From Ochromonas danica (taxonomy: Eukaryota; Sar; Chrysophyceae; Chromulinales; Chromulinaceae), in assembly GCA_015146655.1 (NCBI GenBank), contig VKHL01000002.1:1-64000 (forward strand): a DNA stretch of 64,000 bases. The letters are read 5' to 3'. The notes under the pieces are model-generated. The model made no database searches and was not told where the DNA came from. It saw only the letters and a program-made list of their open reading frames with translations. Below are positions 61,358 to 64,000 of the stretch, piece by piece. Position 1 is the stretch's first letter. Every line of letters starts with the position of its first letter. Made by a program: the position numbers and the translations under genes.

Positions 61358-64000
61358 ATGATTTACAGTCTTTCTTTGCTATTCAAGCTGTGCTTGATAG
61401 CATTAGTATCAATGGAGTATTATGGATACAAACATCAGTCAATGATGAGGATGAAATGTTATACTTCATTGAAGATGGGATACGGCATTTCCGGCGAAGA
61501 GACTGAGTTGTTCAATAGCTTGCAGTCGAAGCTAAATGCACGAGTCACATTAGAACCAACTCCAATCTCTAATGATATTGGTGTTCGAGTCATTGCGCCT
61601 ATCGAACGAATAGAGCAGGCTGTGGAAAACCAAGCGGTGCAATCTCTATCCATTCCTCAAGAGGAGACCGCGTCACAATCTTTTGCAAGCATTCAGATTC
61701 CTTCTTCAGCTTCTGACTTTCCTTCACTCTCTTTGCCAACCTTGAGCTTGGGAGGAAATGGTGCAACAATCGCAATCGCTGGTGTGGTCACAGCGGTCGG
61801 TGGTATCATTTGGAAACAGATACAAACCAGAAAGCGCGAAGAAGAGCGAAGGCTAGCAGAAGAGAAGAGGCGTGCTGAAGAAGCAGAGGCTAAGCGCAAA
61901 GCTGAGGAGGAAGCAAAGGCTCTCGCCAAAAGAAAGGCTGAGGAGGAAGCCAAGCGTAAGGCCGAAGAAGAAGCAAAGGCTCTCGCCAAGCGAAAGGCCG
62001 AGGAGGAAGCCAAACGTAAGGCCGAGGAAGAAGCAAAGGCTCTCGCCAAGCGAAAGGCCGAGGAGGAAGCCAAGCGTAAGGCCGAGGAGGAAGCAAAGGC
62101 TCTCGCCAAGCGCAAGGCCGAGGAGGAAGCCAAGCGTAAGGCCGAGGAAGAAGCAAAGGCTCTCGCCAAGCGCAAGGCTGAAGAAGAAGAAGCTAAACGC
62201 AAGGCTGAAGAGGAAGCCAAGGCTCTCGCCAAGCGCAAAGCTGAAGAAGAGGCTAAACGCAAGGCTGAAGAGGAAGCCAAGGCTCTCGCCAAGCGCAAGG
62301 CTGAGGAGGAAGCCAAGCGTAAGGCCGAGGAAGAAGCCAAGCGCAAGGCTGAAGAAGAAGAAGCTAAACGCAAGGCTGAGGAGGAAGCCAAGCGCAAGGC
62401 TGAGGAGGAAGAAGCTAAACGCAAGGCTGAGGAGGAAGCCAAGCGCAAGGCTGAGGAAGAAGCTAAGCGCAAGGCTGAGGAAGAAGCTAAGCGCAAGGCT
62501 GAAGAAGAGGCCAAGCGCAAGGCTGAAGAAGAAGCCAAGGCTCTCGCCAAGCGCAAGGCCGAGGAAGAAGAAGCCAAGCGCAAGGCTGAAGAAGAAGCCA
62601 AGGCTCTCGCCAAGCGAAAGGCTGAGGAGGAAGCCAAGCGTAAGGCCGAGGAAGAAGCCAAGCGCAAGGCTGAAGAAGAAGCTAAGCGCAAGGCTGAGGA
62701 AGAAGAAGCCAAGCGCAAGGCTGAAGAAGAAGCCAAGGCTCTCGCCAAGCGTAAGGCCGAGGAAGAAGCTAAGCGCAAGGCTGAAGAAGAAGCCAAGGCT
62801 CTCGCCAAGCGCAAGGCTGAGGAGGAAGCCAAGCGCAAGGCCGAGGAAGAAGAAGCCAAGCGTAAGGCCGAAGAGGAAGCTAAACATAAGGCTGAAGAAG
62901 AGGCCAAGCGTAAGGCCGAGGAAGAGGCTGCACGAAAGGCTGAAGAAGAGGCCAAGCGTAAGGCCGAGGAAGAGGCTGCACGAAAGGCTGAAGAAGAGGC
63001 CAAGCTTAAAGTTGATGAACGAAAGATGTCAGCGAAGGAAGTGAAACCCAAAAAGCCGCCTGTTCAAGATTCGAAGAAGTCATCCAAGAAAAGCGCCACA
63101 GCAAGCATTGATGTTAATCAACCATCTCAACTTGACATCGCCATCGAAGCAACAATCCGAGAGATGGAAAATGCTGCTGAGGAAAACATTCCCAGTGGCA
63201 AAGATGATTTCCAGAGTGGTAAAGTATTGAATCAAATAGTGACAGGGTTTTCGAAGGTTCCACTGGAGATGTAAGCCACTGTCATGAGTGTTTTTATTTC
63301 ATTGGTAAATGGCTTGTTTGATAGATTAAGGAGAGTTGCTGATAAGCATGGCGATGGATTGTCTATAGCTCAGGGTCTGAGTCCCAAGGACAGCCTTGAA
63401 ATCCACATGCAAAAAGCATTGATAGCAACTTGGACTGCAAGTGGTCGTAACTGGAACAAATTTAACTCTTTATATGCTCAAGATATTGAACCTGTGGTAA
63501 GTGACACTTTTCGATATATACTGTCACCAATGCTTCACGTTAAGCATTTCTGTCAATATCTTCGCAGGCTGATGAAAATGGCAAATATATGGGTGCCGCC
63601 ATTGCTGCAACTGAAGATATAAGTGATGCTAAGTATGTCTTCATGTAGACTCTCAACAATTTCTTACTGATCCCTTGATTGCTTACAGGTTGAAGGAGCT
63701 TATCAAGAAGTATGGCTCTTCTTCGGCTGTTCCAAAGAACAAGAAGAAAGACAGCAAGGAAGACGATCAAACCGATGCCTTCGACTCAAAAGATCGTATT
63801 AAGTATGTATCCAATCTGTTGGACGTCTTGAGAACCAAGTTCCAGAACGATTACAAACCGGTTAGTGATATTGTTGCCAAGGAGGCCAAAGAAATCAAAA
63901 GTATGAAAACAAAGGGATTCGGAGCGGCGCTAAAGAAGGCAGCGTCATTGAAGTCATCAGCCGGAGGGGCAGATGCCACTGATTCTGCAAGTGTCATAGT
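61358..64000 (+). CDS. Membrane-anchored Lys/Ala/Glu repeat protein (3' partial)
   Basis: Exons 61358-63270, 63325-63496, 63568-63632 and 63689-beyond 64000 join in frame; at least 820 residues, with no stop before the window ends. The N-terminus (MIYSLSLLFKLCLIALVS) looks like a signal peptide. A second hydrophobic helix (ATIAIAGVVTAVGGIIW) at about residues 145-165 would anchor it. Then about 380 residues consist of KRKAEEEA and KALA units, expected to form a long, straight, charged single helix like TolA or ER/K rods. The globular C-terminal part contains SLEIHMQKALIATWTASGRNWNKF and KDRIKYVSNLLDVLRTKF, which I do not recognise. A spacer between two membranes or a membrane-to-cytoskeleton link is a reasonable guess. 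TolA resemblance is compositional, not evidence of homology. Confidence 0.65.
61893..63002 (+). repeat. Coding minisatellite, 60-nt higher-order unit
   Basis: The basic unit is 24 nt (KRKAEEEA); with the 12-nt KALA spacer it forms a 60-nt unit that is nearly perfect over about 61,920-62,160 and then becomes irregular. Copies differ mainly at silent sites (GAG/GAA, GCC/GCT, CGC/CGT). The antisense strand carries a chance open frame of over 400 codons (61693-63051). Confidence 0.9.

Noticed and set aside
61693-63051. Long minus-strand open frame (over 400 codons) rich in Ser, Ala, Leu and Arg
   Set aside because: It is the antisense of the Lys/Ala/Glu repeat; a 24-nt unit without a stop in one copy stays open in all copies. 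The plus-strand gene explains it.
1-64000. Transposons, retroelements, virus-derived elements, CRISPR arrays
   Set aside because: No reverse transcriptase, integrase, transposase, capsid or terminal-repeat signature was seen in any frame or flank. Only simple repeats and local duplications are present.

Overview
The window is nuclear DNA of a compact, intron-containing eukaryote. About 29 protein genes lie on both strands, with short GT-AG introns (mostly 55-165 nt), short intergenic gaps, two intron-bearing tRNA-Asn genes and one tRNA-Glu. The best guess is a photosynthetic stramenopile (ochrophyte) or another alga with a red-derived secondary plastid. A thylakoid-lumen cyclophilin (CYP38 type, 11.5-12.9 kb) starts with a signal peptide ending Ala-Phe, followed by a transit-like stretch and a second hydrophobic lumen signal. 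Two further traits are inferred: a TMEM218-like ciliary transition-zone protein suggests a flagellated stage, and a cluster of secreted GH25 lysozymes suggests digestion of bacteria. Together they would fit a mixotrophic flagellate. No LTR element, LINE, DNA transposon, Polinton, CRISPR array or prokaryotic operon was recognised.

Layout. 0-3 kb: two paralogues of an unrecognised family. 4-8 kb: FHA protein and dephospho-CoA kinase. 8-13 kb: secreted DOPA-dioxygenase-like protein, F-box/SPRY protein, CYP38-like cyclophilin. 13-17 kb: R3H/DEAH RNA helicase and tRNA-Glu. 17.7-24 kb: GBA2-type glucosylceramidase and an XRN-type exonuclease with an N-terminal hydrophobic leader, head to head. 24.5-29.6 kb: three tandem GH25 lysozyme genes. 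30-36 kb: acidic repeat protein, TFIIB and proteasome ATPase Rpt4 (head to head), small putatively myristoylated protein. 36-40 kb: two ankyrin paralogues flanking an NnrU/Z-ISO-like membrane protein. 41-50.7 kb: OST-alpha/TMEM184-like protein, large C2-like protein, TMEM218-like protein, CtIP/Sae2, PH-domain protein. 51-57 kb: ELMO-domain protein, zinc-ribbon/tRNA-binding protein, mitochondrial carrier, inverted tRNA-Asn pair, PrmB/HemK-like protein. 57.7-64 kb: calcium-dependent protein kinase and a membrane-anchored Lys/Ala/Glu repeat protein that runs off the right edge.

Most genes are unrelated housekeeping or signalling functions, as expected in a eukaryotic chromosome. The most unusual part is the lysozyme cluster. 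Copy 3 has a doubled Cys-rich module, copy 2 a single one, and copy 1 has a decayed module that now sits exactly between a GTAAGT donor and an in-frame CAG acceptor. Copy 1 may therefore have turned exon into intron and still encode an intact signal peptide plus catalytic domain. Copies 1 and 2 share about 1.2 kb of near-identical sequence, and copies 1 and 3 share one intron-exon tract that looks like gene conversion.

Exon coordinates were worked out by hand from splice signals and frame continuity. Functional names come from remembered family motifs, not database searches.
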